Positions 39,615 through 49,273 are shown, counted from the first letter of the stretch. The stretch: 64,000 nucleotides of DNA from Spiribacter sp. 1M189 (GCF_040838345.1 NZ_JBAKFF010000001.1:1426001-1490000); one strand, 5' to 3'. Numbers and translations are program-made. Notes: a model not told the origin generated them from the sequence alone.

Positions 39615-40254
39615 CCCCCGCGGCTACCGAGCGGCCCCGATCGAGTATGGCGAACGTATCCGCCGTACGTCGGGCAAACGGCAGTTTCTGCTCGACGAGC
39701 AGCACGGTCAGCCCCTGTTCGCGATTCAGACGGCGGATGATATCGCCGATCTCCCGAACAATATTGGGCTGGATGCCCTCGGTCGGCTCATCGAGCATCA
39801 GCAGCGAGGGCTCGAGACAGAGCGCCCGTCCGATGGCCAGCTGTTGCTGCTGCCCACCCGAGAGATCACCGCCGCGGCGATGGCGCATCTCGTGGAGGAC
39901 GGGGAAAAGATCATGGACGATCTCCGGGATGTCACGCCGCCCGATGGCGGCTCGGGCGATGCGCAGGTTTTCCTCAACAGTGAGCAGGGGAAAGATCTCA
40001 CGCCCCTGGGGCACATAGCCGATACCCCCGCGGGCGCGCCGCTCCGTGGCATCGCCGTTGATCCGCCGACCATCAAAGCGGATCTCACCAGAGGCGGCCG
40101 GCAGCAGCCCCATGATGGTTTTCAGAACGGTGGTCTTGCCAACGCCGTTTCGACCCATCAGGCAGGTGCAACCGCCAGCAGGCACCTCCAGATCGACATC
40201 CCAGAGGGTATGGCTTTCGCCGTAGAATTGATTGAGCTGACTGATCGAGAGCAC
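39565..40254 (-). CDS. urtE: Urea ABC transporter ATP-binding protein UrtE
   Basis: One of two ATPases of the high-affinity urea importer. The 229 residues carry Walker A GRNGVGKT at 34-41, the Q-loop GIGYVPQGREIFPLLTVEENL, signature DLSGGQQQQLAIGRAL, and Walker B LLMLDEPTEGIQPNIV. This is the LivF-like class. It is the last gene of urtABCDE, 3 nt after urtD. The 3' end overlaps comM on the other strand. Regulation is expected from the sigma-54 promoter upstream of urtA. Confidence 0.95.
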   Translation of the reverse strand: MLSISQLNQFYGESHTLWDVDLEVPAGGCTCLMGRNGVGKTTVLKTIMGLLPAASGEIRFDGRRINGDATERRARGGIGYVPQGREIFPLLTVEENLRIARAAIGRRDIPEIVHDLFPVLHEMRHRRGGDLSGGQQQQLAIGRALCLEPSLLMLDEPTEGIQPNIVREIGDIIRRLNREQGLTVLLVEQKLPFARRTADTFAILDRGRSVAAGVMGELDDSLVQRYLTV

Positions 40255-40257
40255 CGA

Positions 40258-41094
40258 CTATTCTCCGAGATAGACTTCCACGACACGCGGATCGGACTGC
40301 ACTTCATCCATGCTGCCCTCCGCGAGTACTCCACCCTGATGGAGCACTGTCACCTGTCGGGCAATCGAGCGGACAAACTCCATGTCATGCTCGACCACGA
40401 CCACCGAATGCCGGCCAGCAAGTCGTGTGAGCAGTTCCGCCGTCCGGTCCATCTCCTGATGCGTCATTCCAGCCACGGGCTCATCGACCAGCAGGACACG
40501 CGGGTTCTGCATGAGCAGCATGCCGATCTCAAGCCACTGCTTCTGACCATGAGAGAGCTTGCCGGCCAACTCGTGGCCGGCCTCTCCGAGCCCGATCTCT
40601 TTCAGCACGCTGTCGATCCGGTCACGGGCTTCACCCGAGAGGCGAGCCCCCAATGCCGACCACACTCCCCGGGGACCGGCCATGGCGAGCTCCAGGTTCT
40701 CGACAACTCGGTGATGCGGAAACACGGTGGGCTTCTGGAACTTGCGGCCGATGCCGGCACCGGCGATTTCAGTCTCATCCATACGCAACAGATCCAGCCT
40801 CTGGCCGAACCAGGCCGCACCGTGATCCGGGCGCGTCCGGCCGGTAATCACATCCATCATCGTGCTCTTGCCCGCGCCGTTGGGACCGATGATGCAGCGC
40901 AGTTCGCCATCGTCGATATACAGAGTGAGCTCGTTGAGCGCGCGAAAGCCATCGAAGCTCACCGTCACATCCTCGAGGTAGAGGATTGGACCATGCCGCG
41001 TATCCAGCCCTGCAGAGACCGGTTGTGCCGGCCGCACCACATCAAAGACCTGGTCGCGGCGCATGACCTCGCGGGTAGCATCCAGCCACTTCAT
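40258..41094 (-). CDS. urtD: Urea ABC transporter ATP-binding protein UrtD
   Basis: The LivG-like ATPase of the urea importer, 278 residues. It has an N-terminal extension of about 35 residues before the core (ILYLEDVTVSFDGFRALNELTLYIDDGEL). Walker A is IIGPNGAGKSTMMDVITGRTRPDHG, the family insert is GIGRKFQKPTVFPHHRVVENLELAM, the signature is KLSHGQKQWLEIGMLLMQ, and Walker B is VLLVDEPVAGMTHQE. It overlaps urtC by 4 nt and is 3 nt before urtE. Confidence 0.95.
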   Translation of the reverse strand: MKWLDATREVMRRDQVFDVVRPAQPVSAGLDTRHGPILYLEDVTVSFDGFRALNELTLYIDDGELRCIIGPNGAGKSTMMDVITGRTRPDHGAAWFGQRLDLLRMDETEIAGAGIGRKFQKPTVFPHHRVVENLELAMAGPRGVWSALGARLSGEARDRIDSVLKEIGLGEAGHELAGKLSHGQKQWLEIGMLLMQNPRVLLVDEPVAGMTHQEMDRTAELLTRLAGRHSVVVVEHDMEFVRSIARQVTVLHQGGVLAEGSMDEVQSDPRVVEVYLGE

Positions 41095-42221
41095 GATCCG
41101 TCACCCCGGCGGCGCAGCAGGCCAACCAACCCACGGGGGAAGAACAGGGTGACGGCAACGAAAAGGCCACCCAGAACGAACAGCCACAGCTCGGCCAGCA
41201 TGGCCGTGAGCAACGTCTGTGCGTAATTCACCAGCGCACCGCCGAGTGCCGCGCCGTAGAGCGTACCGCGCCCACCGACGGCCACCCAGACGACGGCCTC
41301 GATCGAGTTGAGCGGCGAGAACTCGCTGGGATTGATGATGCCGACCTGGGGCACGTAGAGCGCACCCGCCAGACCCGAGAGCATTGCCGAGACGGTCCAG
41401 ACCCAGAGTTTGTAGCGGTCGGTGCGATACCCCAGCGAACGGGTTCGCGGTTCGGCGTCACGGACTGCCGTCACCACCCGGCCCAGCCGGGAGCGCACGA
41501 TCATCCGACAGATCAGATAACTCGCCGCGAGCGCCAGCCCCGAGGCCATGAAAAGTGCCACGCGCGTACCCGGCGCCGAAATGCTGAAACCCAGGATGTC
41601 CTTGAAGTCGGTGAGCCCGTTATTTCCGCCGAAGCCCATCTCGTTGCGGAAGAATGCCAGCATGAGCGCATAGGTCATCGCCTGACTGATGATCGACAGG
41701 TAGACACCCGTGACCCGCGAGCGGAAGGCAAGCCAGCCAAAGACGAAACCCAGGAGCCCGGGCACGGCGAGGACCATGAGGGCGGCAAACCAGAAGTGGT
41801 CAAAGCCGTACCAGAACCAGGGCAGCTGTTCCCAGCCCAGAAAGACCATGAAGTCGGGTAGTAACGGATCGCCGTAGACCCCTCGGTCACCGATCTGGCG
41901 CATGAGATACATACCCATGGCATAGCCGCCGAGGGCAAAGAAGGCGCCGTGGCCGAGGCTGAGGATGCCGCAGTAGCCCCAGACCAGATCCAGTGCCAGC
42001 GCCAGCAGGGCAAAGCACAGGTAACGGCCCATCAAAGTGACCGCATAGGTGGAGACGTGAAATGGCGAATCCGCCGGCACCATGAGGTTGAGCACCGGCA
42101 CCACCACGATCATCGCCGCGAGGACGCCCAGCAGGATGCGCCCACCGAGATCGCCATGCAGGATACGCCGATGCGGCGCCTGTGGGATCAGCCGGGTTGC
42201 AGTGATTTCATTCGCCGCCAT
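41091..42221 (-). CDS. urtC: Urea ABC transporter permease UrtC
   Basis: A 376-residue LivM-like permease with about ten hydrophobic segments. Recognisable features are LVWGYCGILSLGHGAFFALGGYAMGMYLM near residue 85 and the cytoplasmic loop SRLGRVVTAVRDAEPRTRSLGYRTDRYKLWVWTVSAM, which contacts the ATPase. The C-terminus is LALIGGLFVAVTLFFPRGLVGLL-like (LFVLGGLFVAVTLFFPRGLVGLL). It starts 3 nt after urtB and overlaps urtD by 4 nt. Confidence 0.95.
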   Translation of the reverse strand: MAANEITATRLIPQAPHRRILHGDLGGRILLGVLAAMIVVVPVLNLMVPADSPFHVSTYAVTLMGRYLCFALLALALDLVWGYCGILSLGHGAFFALGGYAMGMYLMRQIGDRGVYGDPLLPDFMVFLGWEQLPWFWYGFDHFWFAALMVLAVPGLLGFVFGWLAFRSRVTGVYLSIISQAMTYALMLAFFRNEMGFGGNNGLTDFKDILGFSISAPGTRVALFMASGLALAASYLICRMIVRSRLGRVVTAVRDAEPRTRSLGYRTDRYKLWVWTVSAMLSGLAGALYVPQVGIINPSEFSPLNSIEAVVWVAVGGRGTLYGAALGGALVNYAQTLLTAMLAELWLFVLGGLFVAVTLFFPRGLVGLLRRRGDGS

Positions 42222-42224
42222 GGG

Positions 42225-43847
42225 TCAACCCTCCGCCGCGGCACGGCCGCGCTGCGGGAAAAGGCCCTGCGGGCGCTTCTGAATGAACAGGATGATGAAC
42301 ACCAGCACCAGTACCTTGGCCAGCACCGCTCCGGTCTGGGGTTCAAGGAACTTGTTCAGCACACCCAGCGACAGGCCACCCACCAGCGTGCCCCAGAGGT
42401 TGCCGACGCCACCGAAGACCACCACCAGGAAGGAGTCGATGATGTAGCCCTGCCCCAGGTTGGGCCCGACATTGGTCAGCTGAGAGAGCGCGACACCGGC
42501 CAGCCCGGCCACGCCCGCGCCGAGCCCGAAGGTCAGCGCATCAATACGCGCCGAGCTCACGCCAACCGCCCTCGCCATGGCCCGGTTCTGCGAGACGGCA
42601 CGAACCCGCAGGCCCAGCGTCGTGCGCTTGAAGATCGCCATCAGCCCGAGGAATACGAGCAGCGCGAAGGCGATGACGTAGAGCCGGTTCAGGGTCAGGC
42701 TGAACGCGGCATTCACCTCGATGGAGCCGGCCATCCAGTCGGGCGTGCTCACGCGCCGGTTGAGCGGTGAGAACACGGTGCGCACCAGCTGCTGGAGGAT
42801 CAGGCTGAGACCGAAGGTTGCCAGCAGAGTCTCCAGGGGACGGCCGTAGAGAAAGCGGATGATGCCCCGCTCGATGGCGACGCCAAAGCTGCCCGCTACC
42901 AGGAAGGCCGCCGGAATCGCCACCAGGATCGAGTACTCGATGTGATTCGGCATCAGCTGCTGGACCACATAGGTGGTATAGGCGCCCAGCATGATGAGCT
43001 CGCCATGAGCCATGTTGATCACGCCCATGACGCCGAAGGTGATGGCCAGCCCGAAGGCCGCCAGCATCAGCACCGATCCCATCGACAGGCCGAAGAAGAC
43101 CTGTTCGGCCAGCCCCCAGAGTTCCCGACGGTCCTCGATGTTTGTCAGTATCTGTGCCGCCTCGGCGCGTACGGCCGGGTCCGGGTCATCGTTGGCAAGG
43201 GTACGGACCTCGTTCCGGACCCGATCCGCCAGGGAACCGCGGAGTGACTCCAGCGCCAGCAGCCGATCAGCGGGCGCCCCGGATTGCAGGCGGGACAAAC
43301 CAATCACGAGCTCCATGTCACGCCGGATGTCCGCACGCGGCTCCTCGTCGATCAGCCCGCCAATCTGCTCGGCAATCGCGGGATCAGGGTTGTCCAGGAG
43401 CTGGCGGACCGCCTCACGACGGACAGACGGGTCATCGCTGGTCAGACCGCTGCGGGCCAGCAGGTCCCGGACTTCACCGCGAATCGCGTTATTGATCACG
43501 ACCCGACGCACCTCGTACTGGGTGGCGGAGCCGGCCGCCTCTCCGGTGACCGGGTCGGTGAGCGCGAACCCCTCATCAGTCGCCTCCGCGAGCACCACGT
43601 CACCCTCGATCACCCGAAAGTAGAGGCTGCTGTCGAGCAGCGCCTGGAGAATGGTCGTCGCCCGTGGGTGGCCGCTCCCGGCAATCGCCCTCGCGGCGGC
43701 CGCCTTGTCATCGAAGCTACGCGCATTCAGCGCGGCGACCTGTTCGGCAAACGCCGCATCGTCAGATTGGGCCTGAGCGGTTGCGCAGACCGTGACCGCC
43801 AGAAACAGGCCGACAAGAAGCTGCCAGTAGCCCGGGTTTCGTTGCAT
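42225..43847 (-). CDS. urtB: Urea ABC transporter permease UrtB with periplasmic HEAT-like extension
   Basis: A 540-residue LivH-like permease. Residues 1-26 are a signal peptide ending AQA. Residues about 30-230 form a periplasmic helical extension with HEAT-like repeats, such as DPSVRREAVRQLLDNPDPAIAEQI and DPDPAVRAEAAQILTNIEDRREL. The eight or so membrane segments follow, with LAITFGVMGVINMAHGELIMLGAYTTYVVQ and FGVAIERGIIRFLYGRPLETLLATFG. The permease loop is AVSQNRAMARAVGVSSARIDALTFGLGAGVAGLAG. Extended forms occur in proteobacterial UrtB. It lies 72 nt after urtA, across a stem-loop. Confidence 0.93.
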   Translation of the reverse strand: MQRNPGYWQLLVGLFLAVTVCATAQAQSDDAAFAEQVAALNARSFDDKAAAARAIAGSGHPRATTILQALLDSSLYFRVIEGDVVLAEATDEGFALTDPVTGEAAGSATQYEVRRVVINNAIRGEVRDLLARSGLTSDDPSVRREAVRQLLDNPDPAIAEQIGGLIDEEPRADIRRDMELVIGLSRLQSGAPADRLLALESLRGSLADRVRNEVRTLANDDPDPAVRAEAAQILTNIEDRRELWGLAEQVFFGLSMGSVLMLAAFGLAITFGVMGVINMAHGELIMLGAYTTYVVQQLMPNHIEYSILVAIPAAFLVAGSFGVAIERGIIRFLYGRPLETLLATFGLSLILQQLVRTVFSPLNRRVSTPDWMAGSIEVNAAFSLTLNRLYVIAFALLVFLGLMAIFKRTTLGLRVRAVSQNRAMARAVGVSSARIDALTFGLGAGVAGLAGVALSQLTNVGPNLGQGYIIDSFLVVVFGGVGNLWGTLVGGLSLGVLNKFLEPQTGAVLAKVLVLVFIILFIQKRPQGLFPQRGRAAAEG

Positions 43848-43865
43848 GATTCCTTATCCTGAAAG

Positions 43866-43893
43866 GCATGCCCCGCCGGCCGACGGGGCATGC
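43866..43893 (-). other. Stem-loop between urtA and urtB
   Basis: A 10-bp perfect stem GCATGCCCCG / CGGGGCATGC with an 8-nt loop lies between the urtA stop and the urtB start. No T-run follows on the minus strand. It probably protects the urtA transcript end or reduces readthrough, so the binding protein is made in excess over the permeases. Confidence 0.7.
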
Positions 43894-43919
43894 GTTCGCA
43901 TCGAATCAGACTGGTCGGC

Positions 43920-45236
43920 TCAGTCGCCGTAGTCCTGACCGGAGCACTCACCGCTCTCGACGTTGTAGTTGCCGCAAAGCAGTGGCTCACGCCAGCTGGC
44001 GATGATGTTGGCGCTCTCCGGCAGATAGTCGGACCAGGCATCGCCCGCCACCTCGCCGGCCGTCTCCCAGACCACCGCGAACTGGCCATCGGGCTGGATC
44101 TCGCCGATCATGACCGGCTTGGTGACATGATGGTTGGGCATCATCGTGGCAAAACCGCCGGTCAGGTTCGGCACCGTCACGCCGATGATCGCCTCCTTGA
44201 CCGCGTCCACGTCCGTGGTGCCGGCCCGGCGCACCGCCTCGACCCACATGTTGAAGCCGATGTAATGGGCTTCCATCGGGTCGTTGGTCACGGCGCTGGT
44301 GTCACCCTTGAACTCGTGCCACGCCTGGATGAACTCGAGGTTCTCGCGGGTCGGCGCACTCATGAAGTAGTTCCAGGCGGCCAGGTGCCCCACCAGCGGC
44401 TCGGCATCGATGCCGGCGAGCTCCTGCTCACCCACCGAGAAGGCCACCACGGGGATATCCGACGCCGACACACCCTGATTCCCGAGCTCGGTGTAGAACG
44501 GCACGTTGGCGTCGCCGTTGATCGTCGAGACGACAGCGGTCTTCTTGCCCTGGCTGCCGAATTCGCGGACCTCGGAGACGATGCTCTGCCAGTCGGAGTG
44601 CCCGAACGGCGTGTAGTTGATCATGATGTCCTCGGCGGCCACCCCGTGATCCATGAGGTACTGCTCGAGGATCTTGTTGGTGGTGCGCGGGTAGACATAA
44701 TCGGTGCCGAGCAGGGCCCAGCGCTCCACCCCGACCTCGTCCATGAGGTAGTCCACCGCGGGGATGGCCTGCTGGTTGGGGGCCGCCCCGAGATAGAACA
44801 CATTCTCGGACGACTCCTCACCCTCGTACTGCACCGGATAGAAGAGCAGCCCGTTGAGCTCCTCGAACACCGGCAGTACCGACTTGCGGGATACCGACGT
44901 CCAGGTGCCGAAAACCACGTCGACTTCATCATCCTCAAGCAGCTGACGGGCCTGCTCGGCGAAGCGCGGCCAGTCCGATGCCGGATCGACCACCACGGTC
45001 TCGAGTTCACGCCCGAGGAGGCCGCCCTCCTCGTTCTGCTCCTCGACGAGCATTTCGATGGTTTCCTTAAGCGCCGTCTCGCTGATCGCCATGGTGCCGG
45101 AGAGCGAGTGCAGCACACCGACCTTGATCGGGTCGTCCTGCGCGATCGCGTTACCACCGACCAGACCGCTCAGCGCCAGTGCCCCGGCTGCGGCCGACGT
45201 CACCACCCGGCGACGTAGCATACTCAGTTTCATCAT
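43920..45236 (-). CDS. urtA: Urea ABC transporter substrate-binding protein UrtA
   Basis: The periplasmic receptor for urea, 438 residues from the ATG at 45236 (AGGGGG lies 6 nt upstream). A twin-arginine-like signal sequence (MLRRRVVTSAAAGALALSGLVGGNAIAQ) is removed. The mature protein begins DDPIKVGVLHSLSGTMAISET, then QLLEDDEVDVVFGTWTSVSRKSVLPVFEE and NVFYLGAAPNQQAIPAVDYLM. The longer upstream frame runs over the regulatory region and is not used. It follows the urease genes on the same strand but has its own sigma-54 promoter. Confidence 0.95.
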   Translation of the reverse strand: MMKLSMLRRRVVTSAAAGALALSGLVGGNAIAQDDPIKVGVLHSLSGTMAISETALKETIEMLVEEQNEEGGLLGRELETVVVDPASDWPRFAEQARQLLEDDEVDVVFGTWTSVSRKSVLPVFEELNGLLFYPVQYEGEESSENVFYLGAAPNQQAIPAVDYLMDEVGVERWALLGTDYVYPRTTNKILEQYLMDHGVAAEDIMINYTPFGHSDWQSIVSEVREFGSQGKKTAVVSTINGDANVPFYTELGNQGVSASDIPVVAFSVGEQELAGIDAEPLVGHLAAWNYFMSAPTRENLEFIQAWHEFKGDTSAVTNDPMEAHYIGFNMWVEAVRRAGTTDVDAVKEAIIGVTVPNLTGGFATMMPNHHVTKPVMIGEIQPDGQFAVVWETAGEVAGDAWSDYLPESANIIASWREPLLCGNYNVESGECSGQDYGD

Positions 45237-45296
45237 TATTAACCCCCTGTGAGTGGAAGATTCGGGCCGCCGCTTTGCCGGCCCCCACTGCGGCTT

Positions 45297-45312
45297 TGCA
45301 GCATGCATGCCA
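45297..45312 (-). promoter_or_regulatory. Sigma-54 (-24/-12) promoter of urtABCDE
   Basis: The minus strand reads TGGCATG-CATG-CTGCA, close to TGGCACG-N4-TTGCW with correct 12-bp spacing. The predicted start is near 45286, giving a leader of about 50 nt before urtA. It lies in the 190-bp gap after ureG. Confidence 0.75.
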
Positions 45313-45376
45313 ACTCCCGAGAACCCAGTGCCATGTGCGATCGGCATGGTTGCGAAGAGAACGGCATCGGCCACGC

Positions 45377-45393
45377 TTCCCTTTACTGGTGCA
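45377..45393 (-). promoter_or_regulatory. Weak NtrC-like site upstream of urtA
   Basis: The plus strand reads TTCCCTTTACTGGTGCA; the right half TGGTGCA matches NtrC, the left half does not. The centre is at about -99. It adjoins a second TGCACC half-site at 45395-45400. Confidence 0.35.
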
Positions 45394-45407
45394 ATGCACC
45401 GCACCCC

Positions 45408-45424
45408 AGCACAAATCGGGTGCA
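45408..45424 (-). promoter_or_regulatory. NtrC-like site upstream of urtA
   Basis: The plus strand reads AGCACAAATCGGGTGCA, with both arms close to TGCACYAAAATGGTGCA. The centre (45416) is at about -130 from the predicted start and 31 bp from the weaker site. It ends 3 nt before the ureG stop codon. Confidence 0.55.
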
Positions 45425-45426
45425 GC

Positions 45427-46053
45427 TCAGGCCACTGCTGCGTTCAGCATTCCTTCACGCAGAATGAAATCGATGACGGCCTCCACCCCTTCGCCACCGA
45501 CAATGCTGGTCATGAGAAACGGCGCCTCGCCCCGCATGCGACGGCTGTCCCGGTCCATGACGTCAAGGGACGCCCCCACCTGGGGCGCCAGGTCGGTCTT
45601 GTTGATCACCAGCAGATCCGAGCGCGTGATCCCCGGTCCGCCCTTGCGGGGAATCTTGTCGCCCGCGGAGACATCGATGACATAGATCGTCAGATCGGAG
45701 AGCTCCGGCGAGAAGGTGGCCGAGAGGTTGTCGCCACCACTCTCGATGAATACCACGTCGAGATCCGGAAACTGCTGCTGGAGATCTGCGACAGCGGTGA
45801 GGTTCATGGAGGCATCCTCACGAATGGCGGTGTGCGGGCAACCGCCCGTCTCCACGCCAACGATTCGCCCGGCGGGGAGGGCTTCATGGCGGGCGAGAAA
45901 CTCCGCGTCCTCGCGCGTGTAGATGTCATTGGTCACGACGGCGATGGACAGGCGGTCGCGCAAGGCCTGGCAGAGCGCGAGCGTCAAGGCCGTCTTGCCC
46001 GAACCGACTGGCCCACCGATCCCTACGCGCAGCGGTGATGCGTGCTGTGTCAT
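45427..46053 (-). CDS. ureG: Urease accessory GTPase UreG
   Basis: A SIMIBI GTPase that drives nickel insertion into urease. From the ATG at 46053 it has 208 residues and begins [24 protein letters not shown], with the P-loop at residues 14-21. The metal-binding CPH motif is in [19 protein letters not shown]. Switch and specificity motifs are [38 protein letters not shown] and [10 protein letters not shown]. An upstream extension in the same frame overlaps ureF and is not used. It is the last urease gene, and the urt promoter region follows. Confidence 0.97.
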   Translation of the reverse strand: MTQHASPLRVGIGGPVGSGKTALTLALCQALRDRLSIAVVTNDIYTREDAEFLARHEALPAGRIVGVETGGCPHTAIREDASMNLTAVADLQQQFPDLDVVFIESGGDNLSATFSPELSDLTIYVIDVSAGDKIPRKGGPGITRSDLLVINKTDLAPQVGASLDVMDRDSRRMRGEAPFLMTSIVGGEGVEAVIDFILREGMLNAAVA

Positions 46054-46078
46054 GGCTTGAAGCTCCGTATTCAGTGAT

Positions 46079-46759
46079 TCAACTGCGGAAAAGTCGCGTG
46101 TACTGGGTCTCGTGCCAGCTGCTGGCCATTGCGAGGCCGGGTGTGGTGGCACCGATCTCCTCATCGGGCAGGGCAGCGGCTGCATTGACGGCGGCCGGGA
46201 TGGCTTCGGAGATGCTGGCGAGTGCCCGCTGACCATCGCTCTGCCCCAACGGAATCAGCTTGACCGCCGCGGCCACCTGGTTCTCGCACCAGGCCCAGGC
46301 ATAACCCCGACAGGCCGCATCGACCGGGATATCCCAGGCGTGCGCAGCCAGGGCGAAGGCGGTCGCGAGGCTGACGGCGTTGCCACGGTCGAGCACCGCT
46401 GCCGCTTCGACGCCAAGGCTGTCCAGCAGGCGCGCCAGCGCCCGACCGATATGGACATCCTCGGACCGCAATTCGGCGCTCTCCCGGGACGCCAGCAGGC
46501 GGGCGGTCCAGATCGCCACAGCACCGTGATCGTCGCGCGCCCAGGCCCGATGAAGGCGGCGCAGGATCGGCAGGTCCAGGCCGGCGAGTCCCGCCTCGAG
46601 CTGTCCGGCCACCCAATGCTGCAGGCTGTCGGCGTCGTTCACCCAACCCGACTCGATCGCGGTCTCCAGACCCGCCGAATAGGCATAGGCGCCCACCGGC
46701 AGCGCCGGGCTGATGAGCTGCCAGAGCCGCAGCTCTGCCATAACCGACACATCAGTCAT
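46079..46759 (-). CDS. ureF: Urease accessory protein UreF
   Basis: The 226-residue helical protein bridges UreD and UreG in the nickel-delivery complex and acts on UreG GTP hydrolysis. Family motifs are [31 protein letters not shown] near the start and [17 protein letters not shown]-like segments ([17 protein letters not shown]). [30 protein letters not shown] is the conserved C-terminal part. The ATG at 46759 overlaps the ureE end by 8 nt; a second ATG at 46741 is possible but has no ribosome-binding site. Confidence 0.93.
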   Translation of the reverse strand: MTDVSVMAELRLWQLISPALPVGAYAYSAGLETAIESGWVNDADSLQHWVAGQLEAGLAGLDLPILRRLHRAWARDDHGAVAIWTARLLASRESAELRSEDVHIGRALARLLDSLGVEAAAVLDRGNAVSLATAFALAAHAWDIPVDAACRGYAWAWCENQVAAAVKLIPLGQSDGQRALASISEAIPAAVNAAAALPDEEIGATTPGLAMASSWHETQYTRLFRS

Positions 46760-47255
46760 GAGCGGTCACGCCTGCATGGCCATGCTCGTGGCTGTGGCCG
46801 TGGCCGTGGCCGTGCCCATGGCCCGAACCGTAGGCGCCGGATTCCGGCTGAAAGGGCGCATCCTCGTGCGTCACGAACAGACCCAGACCCATGACCATCT
46901 CGTCCAGCACATGATCACGCCGATAGCGCAGCCAGCCCGCCCCGATTTCCAGGGGCATATGCCGATTGCCCAGATGATAGGCCGCCCGTACCAGCTGCCA
47001 GGGATCATCATCGCGCACCGTGCTGACCGGCTCGGGTGCGGCCTCGATGCGAACCACTCGACCCTCGGCGTCGGCAAGCCCTTCGCCATGGCGAAGGGCG
47101 GGACCGCCGCGGGGCAGCATCACGCCGGCATCACGGCCATCGGTCAGCGTGGCACGAAACCGCGCGCGTTCACGCTGGGCGATGGTCAGCACCAGGATCC
47201 CCTCGATGGGCGTGCCCTCCGTCAACGCATCGAGGCGCGTTTCAAGCTGCAGCAT
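46752..47255 (-). CDS. ureE: Urease nickel metallochaperone UreE
   Basis: It binds nickel and hands it to the urease maturation complex. I chose the ATG at 47255 (167 residues) because AGGGGG lies just upstream; a GTG at 47261 is also possible. The peptide-binding domain covers the first 75 residues (EGILVLTIAQRERARFRATLTDGR). The metal-binding domain has the key histidine region AYHLGNRHMPLEIG. The C-terminus carries a histidine-rich tail (HGHGHGHGHSHEHGH), which should bind several extra nickel ions. It lies 9 nt after ureC. Confidence 0.95.
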   Translation of the reverse strand: MLQLETRLDALTEGTPIEGILVLTIAQRERARFRATLTDGRDAGVMLPRGGPALRHGEGLADAEGRVVRIEAAPEPVSTVRDDDPWQLVRAAYHLGNRHMPLEIGAGWLRYRRDHVLDEMVMGLGLFVTHEDAPFQPESGAYGSGHGHGHGHGHSHEHGHAGVTAHD

Positions 47256-47264
47256 GTCCACCCC

Positions 47265-48968
47265 CTAGAAAAGGAAATAACGCTGTGCCAGGGGAACGAC
47301 CTCAGCCGGCTCACAGGTGAGCAGCTCGCCGTCCGCCCTTACCTCGTAGGTCTGCGCATCCACGCTGACCTCCGGCTGCCAGTCATTGAGCTTCATATCC
47401 TGCTTGCCCACGCTCCGGCAGCCGGCGACCGCGACGGCCCGCTTGGCCAGTCCCAGGCGCTCGGCAACGCCCGCCTCGACCGCGGCCCGGGAACAGAAGG
47501 TCACCGACGTCCGACCCACTGCACCGCCATAGGCGCCGAACATGCCCCGGTAGTGCACCGGCTGCGGCGTTGGAATCGATGCATTGGGATCGCCCATGGG
47601 CGCCGCCGCAATCAGTCCGCCCTTGACGATGACGCCGGGTTTGGCGCCGAAGAAGGCCGGCTTCCAGAGCACCAGATCGGCCAGCTTGCCCTCCTCGACG
47701 GAGCCCACCTCGTGCGAGATGCCATGGGCGATGGCGGGGTTGATCGTGTACTTGGCCACAAAGCGCCGGGCCCGGACGTTGTCGTTGCGATCGTTATCCT
47801 CGCCGAGGGGGCCGAACTGCACCTTCATCTTGTGTGCGGTCTGCCAGGTCCGGGAGATGACTTCGCCAACCCGGCCCATCGCCTGGGAATCGGATGCGAT
47901 CATCGAGAACGCCCCGCGATCGTGGAAAATATCCTCGGCGGCAATCGTCTCGCGGCGAATACGCGACTCGGCGAACGCCACGTCCTCGGGAATCGCCGGA
48001 TCGAGGTGATGGCAGACCATGAGCATGTCGAGATGCTCGTCGATGGTGTTGCGGGTGTAGGGGCGCGTGGGGTTGGTGGATGACGGCAGGACATTGCTCT
48101 CGCCGCAGGCCCGGATGATGTCCGGGGCGTGCCCACCACCCGCACCCTCGGTGTGATAGGTGTGGATCGTCCGTCCCTTGAACGCGGCGATGGTATCCTC
48201 GACAAATCCCGACTCGTTCAACGTGTCGGTATGGATGGCCACCTGGATATCATGCTCGTCGGCCACCGTGAGCGCGTTGTCGATCGCCGCGGGCGTGGTT
48301 CCCCAATCCTCGTGGAGCTTGAGCCCCATGGCGCCGGCCGCGATCTGCTCATGCAGGGAATCCGGCAGACTCGCATTGCCCTTGCCCATGAACCCCAGGT
48401 TCATTGGAAAGGCATCCGCCGCCTCCAGCATTCGCTCGATATTCCAGACCCCGGGTGTGCAGGTGGTGGCGTTAGTGCCCGTGGCGGGACCGGTGCCGCC
48501 CCCCAGCATGGTGGTCACTCCGGACATCAGTGCCTCTTCGATCTGCTGCGGACAGATGAAGTGGATATGGGCGTCGATGCCACCGGCGGTCACGATGCTG
48601 CCCTCGGCCGCGAGCACCTCGGTCCCCGGCCCGACCACGATATCCACACCCGGCTGTGTATCCGGATTACCCGCCTTGCCAATGCCGGCGATCCGGCCGT
48701 TGCGAATGCCGATATCGGCCTTGATCACACCGCGATAATCCAGGATCACCGCATTGGTGATCACCAGATCCATTGCGGCATGACCGGCGGCCTGGCTCTG
48801 GCCCATGCCATCGCGGATGACCTTGCCGCCGCCGAATTTCACCTCATCGCCATAGCGCGTGTGGTCCCGCTCCACCTCAATGATCAGTTCGGTGTCCCCC
48901 AGCCGTACCCGATCACCCTGGGTGGGGCCATACATCTCGGCGTAGGCGTCGCGTGGAATCGATGTCAT
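47265..48968 (-). CDS. ureC: Urease alpha subunit
   Basis: The catalytic subunit that hydrolyses urea to ammonia and carbamate. It is 567 residues, exactly the standard length. The nickel-bridging carbamylated lysine is Lys217 in GLKLHEDWG, and the catalytic His320 is in MVCHHLDP. Nickel histidines are in DAHIHFICP and [11 protein letters not shown], and the aspartate is in [11 protein letters not shown]. Residue numbers match the Klebsiella enzyme. The start overlaps ureB by 4 nt. It is the third structural gene in ureA-ureB-ureC. Confidence 0.98.
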   Translation of the reverse strand: MTSIPRDAYAEMYGPTQGDRVRLGDTELIIEVERDHTRYGDEVKFGGGKVIRDGMGQSQAAGHAAMDLVITNAVILDYRGVIKADIGIRNGRIAGIGKAGNPDTQPGVDIVVGPGTEVLAAEGSIVTAGGIDAHIHFICPQQIEEALMSGVTTMLGGGTGPATGTNATTCTPGVWNIERMLEAADAFPMNLGFMGKGNASLPDSLHEQIAAGAMGLKLHEDWGTTPAAIDNALTVADEHDIQVAIHTDTLNESGFVEDTIAAFKGRTIHTYHTEGAGGGHAPDIIRACGESNVLPSSTNPTRPYTRNTIDEHLDMLMVCHHLDPAIPEDVAFAESRIRRETIAAEDIFHDRGAFSMIASDSQAMGRVGEVISRTWQTAHKMKVQFGPLGEDNDRNDNVRARRFVAKYTINPAIAHGISHEVGSVEEGKLADLVLWKPAFFGAKPGVIVKGGLIAAAPMGDPNASIPTPQPVHYRGMFGAYGGAVGRTSVTFCSRAAVEAGVAERLGLAKRAVAVAGCRSVGKQDMKLNDWQPEVSVDAQTYEVRADGELLTCEPAEVVPLAQRYFLF

Positions 48969-49273
48969 GAAAGCGCTCCCATGATCTGACCGCGGAAGCC
49001 GTAGACCCGGCGCTCACCGGCATAGGCGACCAGCTGCACGTCGCGGGACTGGCCCGGCTCGAAGCGAACCGCCGTGCCGGCGGCGATATCCAGCCGATAA
49101 CCGACCGCCGCCTCGCGATCGAAGGACAGCGCGGGGTTCACCTCGTGGAAGTGATAATGCGAACCGACCTGCACGGGCCGGTCGCCGGTATTGGCGACCC
49201 GCAGCGTGATTCGCTCGCGGTCGCGATTGATCTCGATTTCGCCGGGGTCGGTCAGAATCTCGCCGGGAATCAT
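48965..49273 (-). CDS. ureB: Urease beta subunit
   Basis: A 102-residue structural subunit. The N-terminus [49 protein letters not shown] is the classic family start. The second half has [31 protein letters not shown] and GFRGQIMG. It overlaps ureC and ureA by 4 nt each. UreB also helps the accessory proteins dock on the apo-enzyme. Confidence 0.97.
   Translation of the reverse strand: MIPGEILTDPGEIEINRDRERITLRVANTGDRPVQVGSHYHFHEVNPALSFDREAAVGYRLDIAAGTAVRFEPGQSRDVQLVAYAGERRVYGFRGQIMGALS

Noticed and set aside
39532-41226. A 564-codon plus-strand frame antisense to urtD and urtE.
   Set aside because: Both genes on the other strand have complete ABC ATPase motifs; this frame has none.
43890-45218. 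A 442-codon plus-strand frame antisense to urtA.
   Set aside because: No recognisable domain, and urtA is intact on the other strand.
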